Of a stretch of 57,211 nt of DNA, positions 25,632 through 34,220 are shown in pieces. The position numbers and the translations under genes were made by a program. Each line of letters begins with the position of its first letter. The first letter of the stretch is position 1. This DNA is from a bacterium (lineage in GTDB: Bacteria; SAR324; XYD2-FULL-50-16), in the NCBI GenBank assembly GCA_024275165.1, contig JAJRZQ010000030.1, positions 1-57,211 of the forward strand, in the 5' to 3' direction. The notes below the pieces were generated by a model. That model worked only from the letters and a program-made list of their open reading frames with translations, had not been told where the DNA came from and did no database searches.

Positions 25632-26820
25632 GCCTTTGTCGCTCGATCAGTTTTTGTTGCAAAAGGTGCCGCCTCTCTGGGCGGTAAACTATGCCAATAC
25701 TTATTTCAAAGGGGTAAAGGGGCGGGTTTCTCCAGGCCAACGGGGGGCCTTATCCCTTTGGTTGTTTACGGGGCAGGGGGAGGATTGGGCAAGTTTGCGG
25801 GAGTTGGCCCAGGCCTTTCCCGATTTAAGCGGATGGGGGCAATGTCAATGGGGAGGAAAACCCGCCCAGACCTTTGCCTGCCTTTTTGATTCCCTCCAGG
25901 GGGCCGAGATTGACCGCTTTATCTACCGCCAGGAGAAGCCTTTTTTGCGGCAAGCGCTGGAGCAGGCCCTTACCGAAGTGAGTACCCGGGGCACCGCTCC
26001 CTTGAAGGCTCGAGGGGTCGAGTTATCCAGCCAAAACCCCTTGGTGATGGGGGTTTTAAACCTCACCCCGGACTCCTTTTATGACGGGGGTCGCTACCAA
26101 AGCCTTGAGGCCTGGCAGGGCCAGGCACGCAAAATGGTGGAGGAAGGGGCCGACCTGCTCGATTTAGGCGCCGAATCGACTCGCCCCGGCGCGGACCCGG
26201 TGGAGGCAAAAGAACAGCTCCAACGACTGTTGCCCCCTTTAGAGTGGATAAAAGCGAATTATTCGATTCCTCTTTCGATTGATACCGGGTCGGTGGAGGT
26301 CGCGGCTACCTGTTTGCAGAAAGGAGCCCATTTGATCAACGATGTAACGGGGTTGAGCGGGGGGACGGCCATGCTGGACTTGCTGGTTCAATACCGAGCC
26401 GGCTATCTTTTGATGCATTGCCAAAAGCAGCCTAAAACAATGCAGGATAACCCCCAGTACCAAAACCCCTTACTTGAGGTGCGCGGGTTTTTACAACAAG
26501 GGCTGGGTCGCTTGATCCGGCATGGAGTCAAACCTGAGCAGGTTCTGGTTGACCCAGGGATCGGTTTTGGTAAAACCTTCAAGGACAACCAAACCCTGTT
26601 GGCGGGTTTGCAGGCTTTTGCGGGGTTCGGTGCGGCCTTGGCCTTGGGAACCAGCAATAAATCGTTTATCGGGCAGTGGTTGGGCCTCCCGGCAGAAAAT
26701 CGGCTTTTTGGCAGCCTGACCACGCAAGTGCTGGGTCGGTTGGCGGGGGCCTTGGTCTTTCGCGTGCATGAGGTTGGGCCAACCCGTCATGCTTTGGATA
26801 TGTGCTCTTTTTATCAATAA
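25621..26820 (+). CDS. folP: Dihydropteroate synthase with long N-terminal extension
   Basis: At 399 residues it exceeds the usual 270-290. DHPS motifs begin near residue 141: MGVLNLTPDSFYDGG, LLDLGAESTRPGA, SIDTG, INDVTG, DPGIGFGKT and the closing RVHEV. It joins p-aminobenzoate to dihydropterin pyrophosphate in folate synthesis. The first about 135 residues (Trp/Gln-rich, no known motif) are an added domain seen in some deltaproteobacterial FolP proteins. The ATG overlaps the ftsH end by 11 bases, indicating coupling. Confidence 0.95.
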   Translation: MRNEPLSLDQFLLQKVPPLWAVNYANTYFKGVKGRVSPGQRGALSLWLFTGQGEDWASLRELAQAFPDLSGWGQCQWGGKPAQTFACLFDSLQGAEIDRFIYRQEKPFLRQALEQALTEVSTRGTAPLKARGVELSSQNPLVMGVLNLTPDSFYDGGRYQSLEAWQGQARKMVEEGADLLDLGAESTRPGADPVEAKEQLQRLLPPLEWIKANYSIPLSIDTGSVEVAATCLQKGAHLINDVTGLSGGTAMLDLLVQYRAGYLLMHCQKQPKTMQDNPQYQNPLLEVRGFLQQGLGRLIRHGVKPEQVLVDPGIGFGKTFKDNQTLLAGLQAFAGFGAALALGTSNKSFIGQWLGLPAENRLFGSLTTQVLGRLAGALVFRVHEVGPTRHALDMCSFYQ

Positions 26821-26823
26821 ATC

Positions 26824-27630
26824 ATGATTGATTTTTTTTACGACCTTCGTTGGCAAGACCTGGTAGACATCACCCTCCTGGCCTTGATTTGTTATCGCTT
26901 AATCTTAATGGTGCAGGGTTCGCGTACCGTGCAAATCGCCATGGGGTTTTTGATTGTCGGGGTGGGGTTTTATATTTCCGGGCTTTTTGGCTTAGCGGGC
27001 TTGAACTGGGTGTTGAATAATCTTTTCTCCAGTATTATTGTTGTTATTATTGTACTTTTTCAAAAAGATTTTCGCAATGCCTTGGCTCAGGTGGGAACCC
27101 GCAGCCTGTTTCGAACGATTCAGTTTTCCGGTAGTTTAGGGATGTTGGAGCGGGTTTACGGGGTTTGTGAGCATCTTTCGCGCACCCGAACCGGGGCCTT
27201 GATCATTCTCGAACGCAAAATGGGCTTAGGTGAATTTTACACCAGCGCGGTGGAGCTGGACGCTCTTTTTTCCGAACAACTCATGGTGGCGATTTTTAAT
27301 CCCCATGCCCCTTTGCATGACGGGGCAGTGATTATCAGCCCTGGGTTTACCATTACCCATGCCGGTTGCATTCTCCCCTTAACGGGGAAGATTGATTTTT
27401 CCAAGGACTTAGGGACGAGGCATCGGGCGGCCTTGGGCTTGAGTGAAGAATCCGACGCGGTGATTTTAGTGGTGAGTGAAGAAACGGGAACCATCAGCTT
27501 AGCCCATATGGGCAAACTGTACCGTGCCCCCTTTGTGGATATTCGAGACAAACTTCAAGACTTGTTTACCAAGACAGAGCGGCAATTAAAGCGTGAGCAG
27601 CAGGGGCTTGAGGTGGATTTAGAAGGTTAA
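26824..27630 (+). CDS. cdaA: Diadenylate cyclase CdaA
   Basis: This 268-residue protein has three N-terminal membrane helices (about 12-80) and a DisA_N cyclase domain. Catalytic motifs are HDGAVI (about 160) and GTRHRAALG (about 199-207). It makes c-di-AMP from two ATP at the inner membrane. It starts three bases after folP and five before cdaR, so the module is one operon. In Firmicutes this gene sets potassium and wall homeostasis; here it is in a Gram-negative setting. Confidence 0.95.
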   Translation: MIDFFYDLRWQDLVDITLLALICYRLILMVQGSRTVQIAMGFLIVGVGFYISGLFGLAGLNWVLNNLFSSIIVVIIVLFQKDFRNALAQVGTRSLFRTIQFSGSLGMLERVYGVCEHLSRTRTGALIILERKMGLGEFYTSAVELDALFSEQLMVAIFNPHAPLHDGAVIISPGFTITHAGCILPLTGKIDFSKDLGTRHRAALGLSEESDAVILVVSEETGTISLAHMGKLYRAPFVDIRDKLQDLFTKTERQLKREQQGLEVDLEG

Positions 27631-27634
27631 GGAC

Positions 27635-28582
27635 ATGAAAATAAATATTTTTAACCTTTTGATGAATAATTTATGGCAAAAATTGCTGGCCCTTTGCATG
27701 GCCTTGGTGATCTGGATTATGGCGCCGACTCCAAACCGAGAAGGCTTAACCGAGATTCAGCTTTTTGCCCCCGTAAGCTATATCAACCTGCCGAAGAATT
27801 TAGAGATTGTCAGCCAGCCGATCGCGTCGGTGAGTTTGTTTGTCAGTATCCCTCATAACGAGGTGGGGAAAATCAATCCTAGTCAATTTCAATTGCAGGT
27901 GGATTTATCCGGTGCCGAGCCGGGGGAAAATAATTTTGCCTTGAGGCGAAGCGATGTCTTAGCCCCTAAGCAGGTGACGATCAGCAAGATTCAGCCAAGT
28001 AGTTTGGACCTCACCTTAGAAGAACGGGTCGAGAAGCTCTTGCCGATTAAACCGGTGTTTAAAGGGGAGCTGGGTGACGGGTATGTGATTGAAAAAGCGG
28101 AGGTGACCCCCGCGGAAATCATCGTGCATGGGCCGCAATCCATTTTGGACGGACTGGATCAAATCGAGACTAAAGCCTTAGATATTCAAGGGTTGAATAG
28201 CCAGGTCGATATGGTGGTTTTTCCGATTTTCCCGCAAGGGGTGGGGGTTTCGGACCCCAAACCGGAATTGTACACGATTCGGATTGAAATCGGCAGCGAG
28301 CCCATGAGCATTAATTTTGAGAAAATCCCCATCGGTTTGGTCAATCAGCTTTATGTGACGAAAATCAATCCAAAATGGTTCAATGTGCAACTCCGTGGGC
28401 CGAGAAAGGTGGTGGAGCGGCTGAATAAGGATGATATTCAAGCCTTTATCAATTTGCAGCCTTTGGCGCCGGGAACCCATAAGATCAAGGCTCCTACCCT
28501 GCGGGTTCCGGCAGGGGTGCAGGTTTTAAAGACTTGGCCTCCCATTGATGTTTGGATTTTAAATCAAAAACTCTATGAATAA
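27635..28582 (+). CDS. cdaR: CdaR/YbbR-domain protein
   Basis: This 315-residue protein has one N-terminal membrane anchor (about 10-30) and a periplasmic part made of YbbR repeats: [46 protein letters not shown] and [13 protein letters not shown]. In Firmicutes CdaR binds and modulates CdaA. It lies immediately downstream of cdaA. No glmM follows, unlike the Firmicute operon; pdxJ overlaps its end by eight bases. Confidence 0.92.
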   Translation: MKINIFNLLMNNLWQKLLALCMALVIWIMAPTPNREGLTEIQLFAPVSYINLPKNLEIVSQPIASVSLFVSIPHNEVGKINPSQFQLQVDLSGAEPGENNFALRRSDVLAPKQVTISKIQPSSLDLTLEERVEKLLPIKPVFKGELGDGYVIEKAEVTPAEIIVHGPQSILDGLDQIETKALDIQGLNSQVDMVVFPIFPQGVGVSDPKPELYTIRIEIGSEPMSINFEKIPIGLVNQLYVTKINPKWFNVQLRGPRKVVERLNKDDIQAFINLQPLAPGTHKIKAPTLRVPAGVQVLKTWPPIDVWILNQKLYE

Positions 28583-29306
28583 TATGCCCCCTATTTTACA
28601 GGTTAATGTAGACCATGTCGCCACCTTGCGCCAAGCGCGGCAGACCATCGAACCAGACCCGGTTGATGCGGCCTTGCAGGCAGAGCAGGCAGGCGCGCAA
28701 GGGATTACGATTCATCTGCGCGAAGACCGGCGGCATATTCAAGATCGAGATTTAGCGGTCATGCGGCAGATGGCGCAAACGAGATTGAACCTAGAGATGG
28801 GGGCCACCGACGAGATGATCGAAATCGCCTGCAAGGTCAAGCCGGACATGGTGACTTTGGTGCCTGAAAAGCGCGAAGAGGTGACCACCGAGGGGGGGTT
28901 GGAGGTGGTGTCTCAAGTCGAGTTCCTCAAAAAACAGGTTTCTCGGTTGCAGGCTGGGGGGATGGAGGTGAGTTTATTTATTGACCCAGAGGCAGACCAA
29001 ATTAAAATGAGCGCTCAGGTGGGTGCCCAGGCAGTGGAGCTGCACACGGGGGAGTATGCCAATGCGATTTCTGAAGAGGCGCGACAAACGGAGTTGTCAC
29101 GGCTCATCCAAGGGTCGGAAGAGGCGTATGCTTTGGGTTTGCAGGTGAACGCCGGGCATGGGCTGACCTATTTCAATATCCAACCCATTGCCGGCTTGCC
29201 CTATCTCAATGAGTTGAATATTGGTCATTCCATTGTTTCTCGCAGTATCTATGTGGGGATGACGCAAGCGGTGCGGGAGATGTTAGAGCTCATTCGCAAT
29301 GCTTGA
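28575..29306 (+). CDS. pdxJ: Pyridoxine 5'-phosphate synthase
   Basis: At 243 residues it has the usual PdxJ length. Typical motifs are [56 protein letters not shown] and GHGLTYFNI. It condenses aminoacetone phosphate with deoxyxylulose phosphate in the last ring-forming step of vitamin B6 synthesis. The start overlaps the cdaR stop, so B6 synthesis is coupled to the c-di-AMP operon. Confidence 0.97.
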   Translation: MNNMPPILQVNVDHVATLRQARQTIEPDPVDAALQAEQAGAQGITIHLREDRRHIQDRDLAVMRQMAQTRLNLEMGATDEMIEIACKVKPDMVTLVPEKREEVTTEGGLEVVSQVEFLKKQVSRLQAGGMEVSLFIDPEADQIKMSAQVGAQAVELHTGEYANAISEEARQTELSRLIQGSEEAYALGLQVNAGHGLTYFNIQPIAGLPYLNELNIGHSIVSRSIYVGMTQAVREMLELIRNA

Positions 29307-29329
29307 TTTGCTCGCCTTGAGCAGAGTGC

Positions 29330-29363
29330 AAAAAAAAAAGCCCCTTCAGGGGCTTTTTTTTTG
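29330..29363. terminator. Bidirectional terminator between pdxJ and yidC
   Basis: AGCCCC/GGGGCT with a short loop is flanked by nine A on the left and nine T on the right, so it can end transcripts from both convergent operons. Confidence 0.92.
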
Positions 29364-29376
29364 CTTTAAGAAGAAA

Positions 29377-31089
29377 CTAATGCTGTACCTCTTGAATCCT
29401 TACCTTGTTGAAGATCAATTGTTGTAAAATGGAAAAGGTATTGCTCGCGACCCAATAAAGTACCAGCCCCATCGGCATATCCAAGAAAAAGAAAACCATG
29501 ACGACCGGCATCCACTTCATCATTTTTGCCTGCATGGGCTCTACATTCGGCTGAGGGGTCAGGTGTTGTTGAATGAACATGGTTACCCCCATTAAGGCAG
29601 GGAGAATCAAGGTGTGATCTGCCGCGGAAAGGTTGTCCATCCAAAAGAAAAAGCGCTGGTGCCGCAGCTCAATGGCAGGCAGCAAGGATTGGTACAGGGC
29701 GATAAAGATCGGGACTTGCAGCAAAAGAGGCAGACAACCGCCCATGGGGTTGATTTTGTTTTTCGCGTACAAGGCCATGATCTCTTTATTGAGGCGGTCT
29801 TTATCCTTTTTGTACTTTTCTCGTAAGTGCTTCATTCGTGGGCTCAAGTGAGCCATTCGCTTCATGGATTTCATCCCTTTTAAGGCAAGAGGGAACATGG
29901 CGGTGCGCACGGTAATGGTCAATAAAATAATCGCAATTCCCCAATTGTCTACATAACTCTGCCACCAGCGCAATAAGGCTAAAATGGGGTGGGCCAGAAA
30001 ATCAAGCCAACCTAAATCTAAGGCAGCGGGGAAATGAGTGTCGAATTTCTCCATTTCCGCCATTTCCTTTGGCCCCATATAGAACTGAAACCCGCGGGCC
30101 AAACTCGACCCGGCGGCCAAGGTTTGCGCCGTCTCTTGATGAGAAAAGCTGGGGATTAAAATATCCTGGTCGCGAAACTGCCCGGGCAAGGCAGCGACAA
30201 TCAAATTAAAGGGTTGCCCTCCTAAGGGCTTAAACCCTTGGATAAAGTAGGTGCTGTAAATGGCGGCCCATTGTGGTGGAGTCGGCACGGTGATGGGGTC
30301 TTCTAAGTCCCCAGAGTCGATGGATTCAAAGTCTCCCTCTTTGGCCACGAACCACCCCCCCTCTTTGGGCTGGGGGTGAGACTCGGTTTCCACCATTTCG
30401 TTTCCCGTGCCCAAATAAACCTTGGGGGCAATCGCGATGGTTTCGCCCTTGGTGTTGGTTAGGGTGATTTCCATGTCAATGACATAGGAGTCGGGGTGAA
30501 AGGTGAGGGTTTTTTGCACCTGCAATCCATCGGCGCTGCGGGCTGTTAGGGTTAAGCTTTGGGGTTTTGAGCCCACCTTGACCTGGTCTTGATCCGCGGA
30601 AAAAACCAAATCCTGTTTCTGGTCACTCCAGGTAATGCGCCAAGGCTCATGCCCCGGGGCGACTTCGCCGATCATGTTTACTAGGCGGTTGAGGTCAAAG
30701 TGTTTGGGTTGGGGGTCGTCTCCTGTAAAGAGCGACTTTACCCAACGGGTGAACTTCATGTGCTCGGGCCCGGCGTAGGAGAACTTTTTTAAATAGAGAT
30801 TTTTAAGTACCCCTTTGTTGGTGTTGATATCCGCCTTGTATAAAGGGGTTTCAATCGAAATGAGTTTTTCCTGCGCAGGGGGGGGTGGCGCGAGTTGCGG
30901 CAGAATCGAGGCCTCTGCTGGAGGGGGGGGGGGCCAGTTGGCGGGTTTTGGCTTGGGGGTAACCACGGGGTCTAGCTTTGCCGTGGCTACCGGCTCGGGT
31001 TGATTGACCACTTCGGGGGGGAAAAAAGCATAATAACCAAAAACCGCTAAACTGGAGAGCAAAAAAGCTAAGAGAAAATTTTTATCCAT
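29377..31089 (-). CDS. yidC: Membrane protein insertase YidC
   Basis: This 570-residue Gram-negative form has an N-terminal membrane segment (about 5-22), a Pro-rich linker (about 28-70), a large periplasmic P1 domain (to about 340), then the five-helix insertase core. The groove Arg is in TVRTAMFPL and the cytoplasmic loop is KHLREKYKKDKDRLNKEIM; GGCLPLLLQVPIFIALYQ is typical. It inserts inner-membrane proteins with or without SecYEG. Its ATG overlaps the yidD stop. Confidence 0.97.
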   Translation of the reverse strand: MDKNFLLAFLLSSLAVFGYYAFFPPEVVNQPEPVATAKLDPVVTPKPKPANWPPPPPAEASILPQLAPPPPAQEKLISIETPLYKADINTNKGVLKNLYLKKFSYAGPEHMKFTRWVKSLFTGDDPQPKHFDLNRLVNMIGEVAPGHEPWRITWSDQKQDLVFSADQDQVKVGSKPQSLTLTARSADGLQVQKTLTFHPDSYVIDMEITLTNTKGETIAIAPKVYLGTGNEMVETESHPQPKEGGWFVAKEGDFESIDSGDLEDPITVPTPPQWAAIYSTYFIQGFKPLGGQPFNLIVAALPGQFRDQDILIPSFSHQETAQTLAAGSSLARGFQFYMGPKEMAEMEKFDTHFPAALDLGWLDFLAHPILALLRWWQSYVDNWGIAIILLTITVRTAMFPLALKGMKSMKRMAHLSPRMKHLREKYKKDKDRLNKEIMALYAKNKINPMGGCLPLLLQVPIFIALYQSLLPAIELRHQRFFFWMDNLSAADHTLILPALMGVTMFIQQHLTPQPNVEPMQAKMMKWMPVVMVFFFLDMPMGLVLYWVASNTFSILQQLIFNKVRIQEVQH

Positions 31090-31357
31090 TGTGTTTCAAC
31101 AAACTGGAAAAATTCACCTCATCGGGTACAGGGTCTAGGCCGCCGAGGTGAAAGGGATGGCAGGAAGAGACTCGTTTGATGCTCAATAAAAGCCCCCAAA
31201 ACACGCCGTGGCGGCGAAAGGCCAATATAGAGTAATGTGAACAGGTCGGATGATAGGCGCAAGTCGCGGGCAAGAAAGGGCTAACCAACTTTTGATATAG
31301 CCACACGAAACCGATGAAGGGCCAGGCGAGGAATTGGCTAAGGCGGGGTCGGTTCAT
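31082..31357 (-). CDS. yidD: Membrane insertion efficiency factor YidD
   Basis: The likely start is ATG 31357, within the 3' end of rnpA, giving 91 residues; a longer frame adds a basic tail without support. CAYHPTCSHYS, SIKRVSSCHPFH and GGLDPVP are the YidD signatures. It is a small amphipathic inner-membrane protein that assists YidC. It is embedded between rnpA and yidC with overlaps on both sides. Confidence 0.93.
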   Translation of the reverse strand: MNRPRLSQFLAWPFIGFVWLYQKLVSPFLPATCAYHPTCSHYSILAFRRHGVFWGLLLSIKRVSSCHPFHLGGLDPVPDEVNFSSLLKHNG

Positions 31358-31691
31358 TCGTTTGATCTTTTTGCTCTTGCAGGTGCTGAAAGTATTGGGC
31401 AATAAGGCCCTGAATCTCGATTAAGGTTGGCTCTTCGTTTAAGGCATGGGTGAGAAAAACGGCCATATGGATGGCCGGTAGGGGTCGGCTTTGGAGCCGA
31501 ACCGCTTCTCGAAAGAGCCGCTTGAGGCGGTTTCTTTGCGGCGAATTACCCACCCGCTTTGAAAGCGAAATCACCATGCCGAAGGTGTCATGGGTCAGGG
31601 CCTTGAATTTAAAGGGGCCTTGTCGCCAAAAAGCTCCTTCTTGAAAGATGCGGGAGATCTCCCTCCGCTGTTGAATGCGGTAGGCCCGCAA
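31338..31691 (-). CDS. rnpA: Ribonuclease P protein component
   Basis: At 117 residues the conserved basic signature is SKRVGNSPQRNRLKRLFREAVR. It is the protein cofactor of RNase P, which trims tRNA 5' ends. The apparent start is TTG 31691; an upstream in-frame extension (RISSRF) has no ATG. It follows rpmH by 32 bases, as is nearly universal. Confidence 0.95.
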   Translation of the reverse strand: MRAYRIQQRREISRIFQEGAFWRQGPFKFKALTHDTFGMVISLSKRVGNSPQRNRLKRLFREAVRLQSRPLPAIHMAVFLTHALNEEPTLIEIQGLIAQYFQHLQEQKDQTNEPTPP

Positions 31692-31723
31692 AAACCGAGA
31701 ACTGATACGCAGGGCCTGGAAAT

Positions 31724-31858
31724 CTATGCGGAAAGCTTAGCGCGGCCCTTGCGGCGGCGCGCGGTAATGACCTTGCGACCACCAACGGTAGACATCCTTT
31801 TGCGGAAGCCGTGCTTCATTTTTCGCTTGCGGTTGTTGGGTTGAAAAGTTCGTTTCAT
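31724..31858 (-). CDS. rpmH: 50S ribosomal protein L34
   Basis: This 44-residue basic protein begins [18 protein letters not shown] and ends KGRAKLSA. It is the smallest standard large-subunit protein and the first gene of the rpmH-rnpA-yidD-yidC operon. No dnaA lies upstream; the neighbour is a divergent TraB-type gene, and no DnaA boxes are visible, so this is not an obvious replication origin. Confidence 0.97.
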   Translation of the reverse strand: MKRTFQPNNRKRKMKHGFRKRMSTVGGRKVITARRRKGRAKLSA

Positions 31859-31893
31859 AAGGCATCCTTCGCTACTTAAAGTTGAATCTTTAT

Positions 31894-31922
31894 TTTTTAC
31901 GGGGGCAAGTTTGCTTTGTCAA
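31894..31922 (-). promoter_or_regulatory. Sigma-70-type promoter for rpmH
   Basis: On the minus strand TTGACA (31917-31922), 17 bases, then TAAAAA (31894-31899). It lies about 36 bases before the rpmH ATG. Confidence 0.7.
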
Positions 31923-32010
31923 CCCTGATCAAGGTGGCGCTTTCTTTTTTCAGCTTGTGCTTCCCCCAAGCATTCCCTATGATAAGAAATCTATTTGAAG
32001 CCCCCCCATT

Positions 32011-33156
32011 ATGATTGAAGAATTACAACGAAATGGCCGTCGCTTTGTCTTAGTCGGCACGGCCCATATCAGCCAAAAAAGCATTGAAGAAGTAGAGCGA
32101 ACCATTGAAGAGGTTCGCCCCGACACCGTGGCGGTTGAACTCTGCGCCTCTCGTTTTGAAGCGATTCAAAACCAGGATCATTGGCGGCAGATGGATATTG
32201 TGAAGGTGGTGAAAGAAGGCAAAGCCCCTTTATTGATGGCGAACCTACTGCTTTCGGCCTACCAGCGGCGCATGGGTGAAAAGCTCGGAGTGCGCCCGGG
32301 GGCGGAGATGCTGCATGCCGTCCAAAAAAGTAAAGAGGTCGGCGCCGAGACAAGCCTAGCCGATCGCGAAGTCTCCATCACCTTAAAACGAACCTGGGGC
32401 CGGCTCTCGATGTGGAAAAAGGTAAAACTCATTTCCGGCATGATCTTCGGCGGGTTTAACCAAGAAGAGATCACCCAAGAAGAGGTTGAAAACCTGAAGG
32501 AAATGGATGTGCTGACCGAGGCTATTGCCTCACTGGCAAAGGAAATGCCGGAGATCAAAGAGGTCTTGATTGATGAACGAGACCGCTACCTGGCCCAGAA
32601 AATCAAAGACTCTCCAGGCCAAACGGTGGTCGCGGTCGTGGGAGCCGGTCACTTGGCGGGGATTTGCAAGCATTTTGATGAAGACATTGATTTAGACGCT
32701 TTAAACAGCCTTCCCCCTCCCTCGCCTTGGGTGAAGTTGTTGAAATGGGGGATTCCCCTAGGTATTTTAGGGGTGATTCTCTACGGCTTTACCTTTATGA
32801 GCGGCGAGGTCAGCCTGGAGATGATCAAACGCTGGGTCTTGGCCAACGGTATTTTAGCCGCCTTGGGCGCCGCTCTCGCGGGGGGGCACATTTTAACCGT
32901 GATCACCGCCTTTGTGGCAGCCCCCATTACCAGCTTAAACCCCACTATCGCGGCGGGCTGGGTTTCGGGCCTCACCGAGGCTTGGGTGAGAAAGCCAAAA
33001 GTGGAAGACTTTGAAAAGCTCGGTCAAGACATCACCAGTTTTGCCGGAATTCGCAAAAACGAAATCACTAAAATTCTTTTGGTGGTGGTCTTTTCCAACC
33101 TTGGAAGCAGTCTCGGCACCTTTGTGGGGATTCCTTTAATTACCTCTTTGCTCTAA
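32011..33156 (+). CDS. TraB/PrgY-type membrane protein
   Basis: At 381 residues the soluble N-terminal part has the TraB signature: VLVGTAHISQKSIEEVERTI, VAVELCASRF, DERDRYLAQKI and VAVVGAGHLAGI. Three or four membrane helices follow (about 245-380). TraB-family proteins inactivate or bind peptide pheromones in enterococci and occur widely with unknown roles; the GTAH/GAGH His and acidic residues suggest a metal-dependent hydrolase. It is divergent from rpmH. Confidence 0.87.
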   Translation: MIEELQRNGRRFVLVGTAHISQKSIEEVERTIEEVRPDTVAVELCASRFEAIQNQDHWRQMDIVKVVKEGKAPLLMANLLLSAYQRRMGEKLGVRPGAEMLHAVQKSKEVGAETSLADREVSITLKRTWGRLSMWKKVKLISGMIFGGFNQEEITQEEVENLKEMDVLTEAIASLAKEMPEIKEVLIDERDRYLAQKIKDSPGQTVVAVVGAGHLAGICKHFDEDIDLDALNSLPPPSPWVKLLKWGIPLGILGVILYGFTFMSGEVSLEMIKRWVLANGILAALGAALAGGHILTVITAFVAAPITSLNPTIAAGWVSGLTEAWVRKPKVEDFEKLGQDITSFAGIRKNEITKILLVVVFSNLGSSLGTFVGIPLITSLL

Positions 33157-33216
33157 GCTGGAGGGGAGAAAAACTCTTCCCCAAAAACCCGAAACAGGCT
33201 ATATTTCATTGAAAAA

Positions 33217-33588
33217 ATGGTAGCAGCTATGGATAATCAGGAACAATCAGGCAGGTTCGCGGACTTCATCCCGCAGCTTAAAGAGTTCATCAAGGCAGAG
33301 ACGGTCTTTGGTGAGCCCTATCAAGTGGGAGAGGTCACCTTGATTCCCGTGAACTCGGTCAAGGTGGGATTTGGCTTTGGCGGCGGCAAGCAGGACAAGC
33401 ACAACGGGCAAGGCGGTGGCGGCGGAGTTTTACTCACCCCCGTTGCCTTTGTGGTGATCAAGGCGGGGGATGTCAGCATTCACAATCTCTCTTCTGGAAC
33501 CGTGGAAAATGTTTTATCCCGTGTGCCCGATGTGCTGGATCGGTTGATGAAAATCCTCCACCCTAAAGAGCCCGCAGAAAACCCATGA
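33217..33588 (+). CDS. GerW/YtfJ-like protein
   Basis: At 123 residues, VFGEPYQVGEVTLIPVNSVKVGFGFGGG, a Gly-rich loop and VAFVVIKAGDVSIHNL match the GerW (YtfJ) family. In Bacillus this is a sporulation/germination protein, but relatives are common in non-sporulating bacteria and archaea. The start may be ATG 33217 or 33229. Its stop overlaps the next ATG by four bases, the same pairing as ytfJ-ytfI in Firmicutes. Confidence 0.85.
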   Translation: MVAAMDNQEQSGRFADFIPQLKEFIKAETVFGEPYQVGEVTLIPVNSVKVGFGFGGGKQDKHNGQGGGGGVLLTPVAFVVIKAGDVSIHNLSSGTVENVLSRVPDVLDRLMKILHPKEPAENP

Positions 33589-34220
33589 TTTGGGTTTGGG
33601 CAGGGCTTATTTTTTGGGTCTCGGTAGGGTTGCTTTTTCTTCGCCCCTTGCAAATCTCTTTTTGCAGCAACCCCTGGTCGGTGGGTCTCACTTGGTGGGG
33701 GCTGGCTTATGATTGGAGCGTGAAGGGGAAAAATCAACTCAAAGTCTGTTTTATTCCCTTTGATCTCAATAAATTCAAAGCAGCCCCGCAAAAAGTAAGC
33801 AAGAAAAAAAAATCGCCTCCAGGGCAGGCGAAATCACAGCAAGCCAAAACTCCGCGTTTTTTAAAGCCTAGTTTTGCCTTGGTGAAAGCAACTTGGCAGA
33901 GCCCGGGCTTTAAAAAAATCCTCACTCGATTGCGGCGGTTTTTGCAGGGGTGTTTCCGCTCGATTCGCTTGTATGGGGTGCAGGGCCGCGTAGGCCGTTT
34001 GGATTATTTTCAAACCGGGGTGCTGAAGGGTTTGCTTTATAACCTTTCTGCGGGTCGGCGGTTTGATTTCGATGCGAATTTCACGGGGGAGGACTGGGTT
34101 CAAGTCAAGCTGCGGCTTTATTTATGGCGAATTTTTGTGGCCTTGATCTGGCTTTTGTGCAGCTTTCCTTATCTCTCTTTTTGGCGAATTTATAAATTTT
34201 GGCTCAACCCAGCAAGGTAA
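33585..34220 (+). CDS. DUF2953-like (YtfI-type) membrane protein
   Basis: At 211 residues it has an N-terminal membrane segment (about 3-22), a Lys-rich linker (about 70-90) and a C-terminal membrane segment (about 180-200). RLYGVQGRVGRLDYFQTGVLKGLLY and the preceding beta-rich part recall DUF2953 (YtfI). The coupling to the GerW/YtfJ-like gene supports this. It probably acts with that protein at the membrane. Sequence similarity is weak, so the name is tentative. Confidence 0.6.
   Translation: MIWVWAGLIFWVSVGLLFLRPLQISFCSNPWSVGLTWWGLAYDWSVKGKNQLKVCFIPFDLNKFKAAPQKVSKKKKSPPGQAKSQQAKTPRFLKPSFALVKATWQSPGFKKILTRLRRFLQGCFRSIRLYGVQGRVGRLDYFQTGVLKGLLYNLSAGRRFDFDANFTGEDWVQVKLRLYLWRIFVALIWLLCSFPYLSFWRIYKFWLNPAR

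Noticed and set aside
31859-32010. Replication origin next to rpmH
   Set aside because: No DnaA boxes and no dnaA gene are seen; only a promoter for rpmH is supported.
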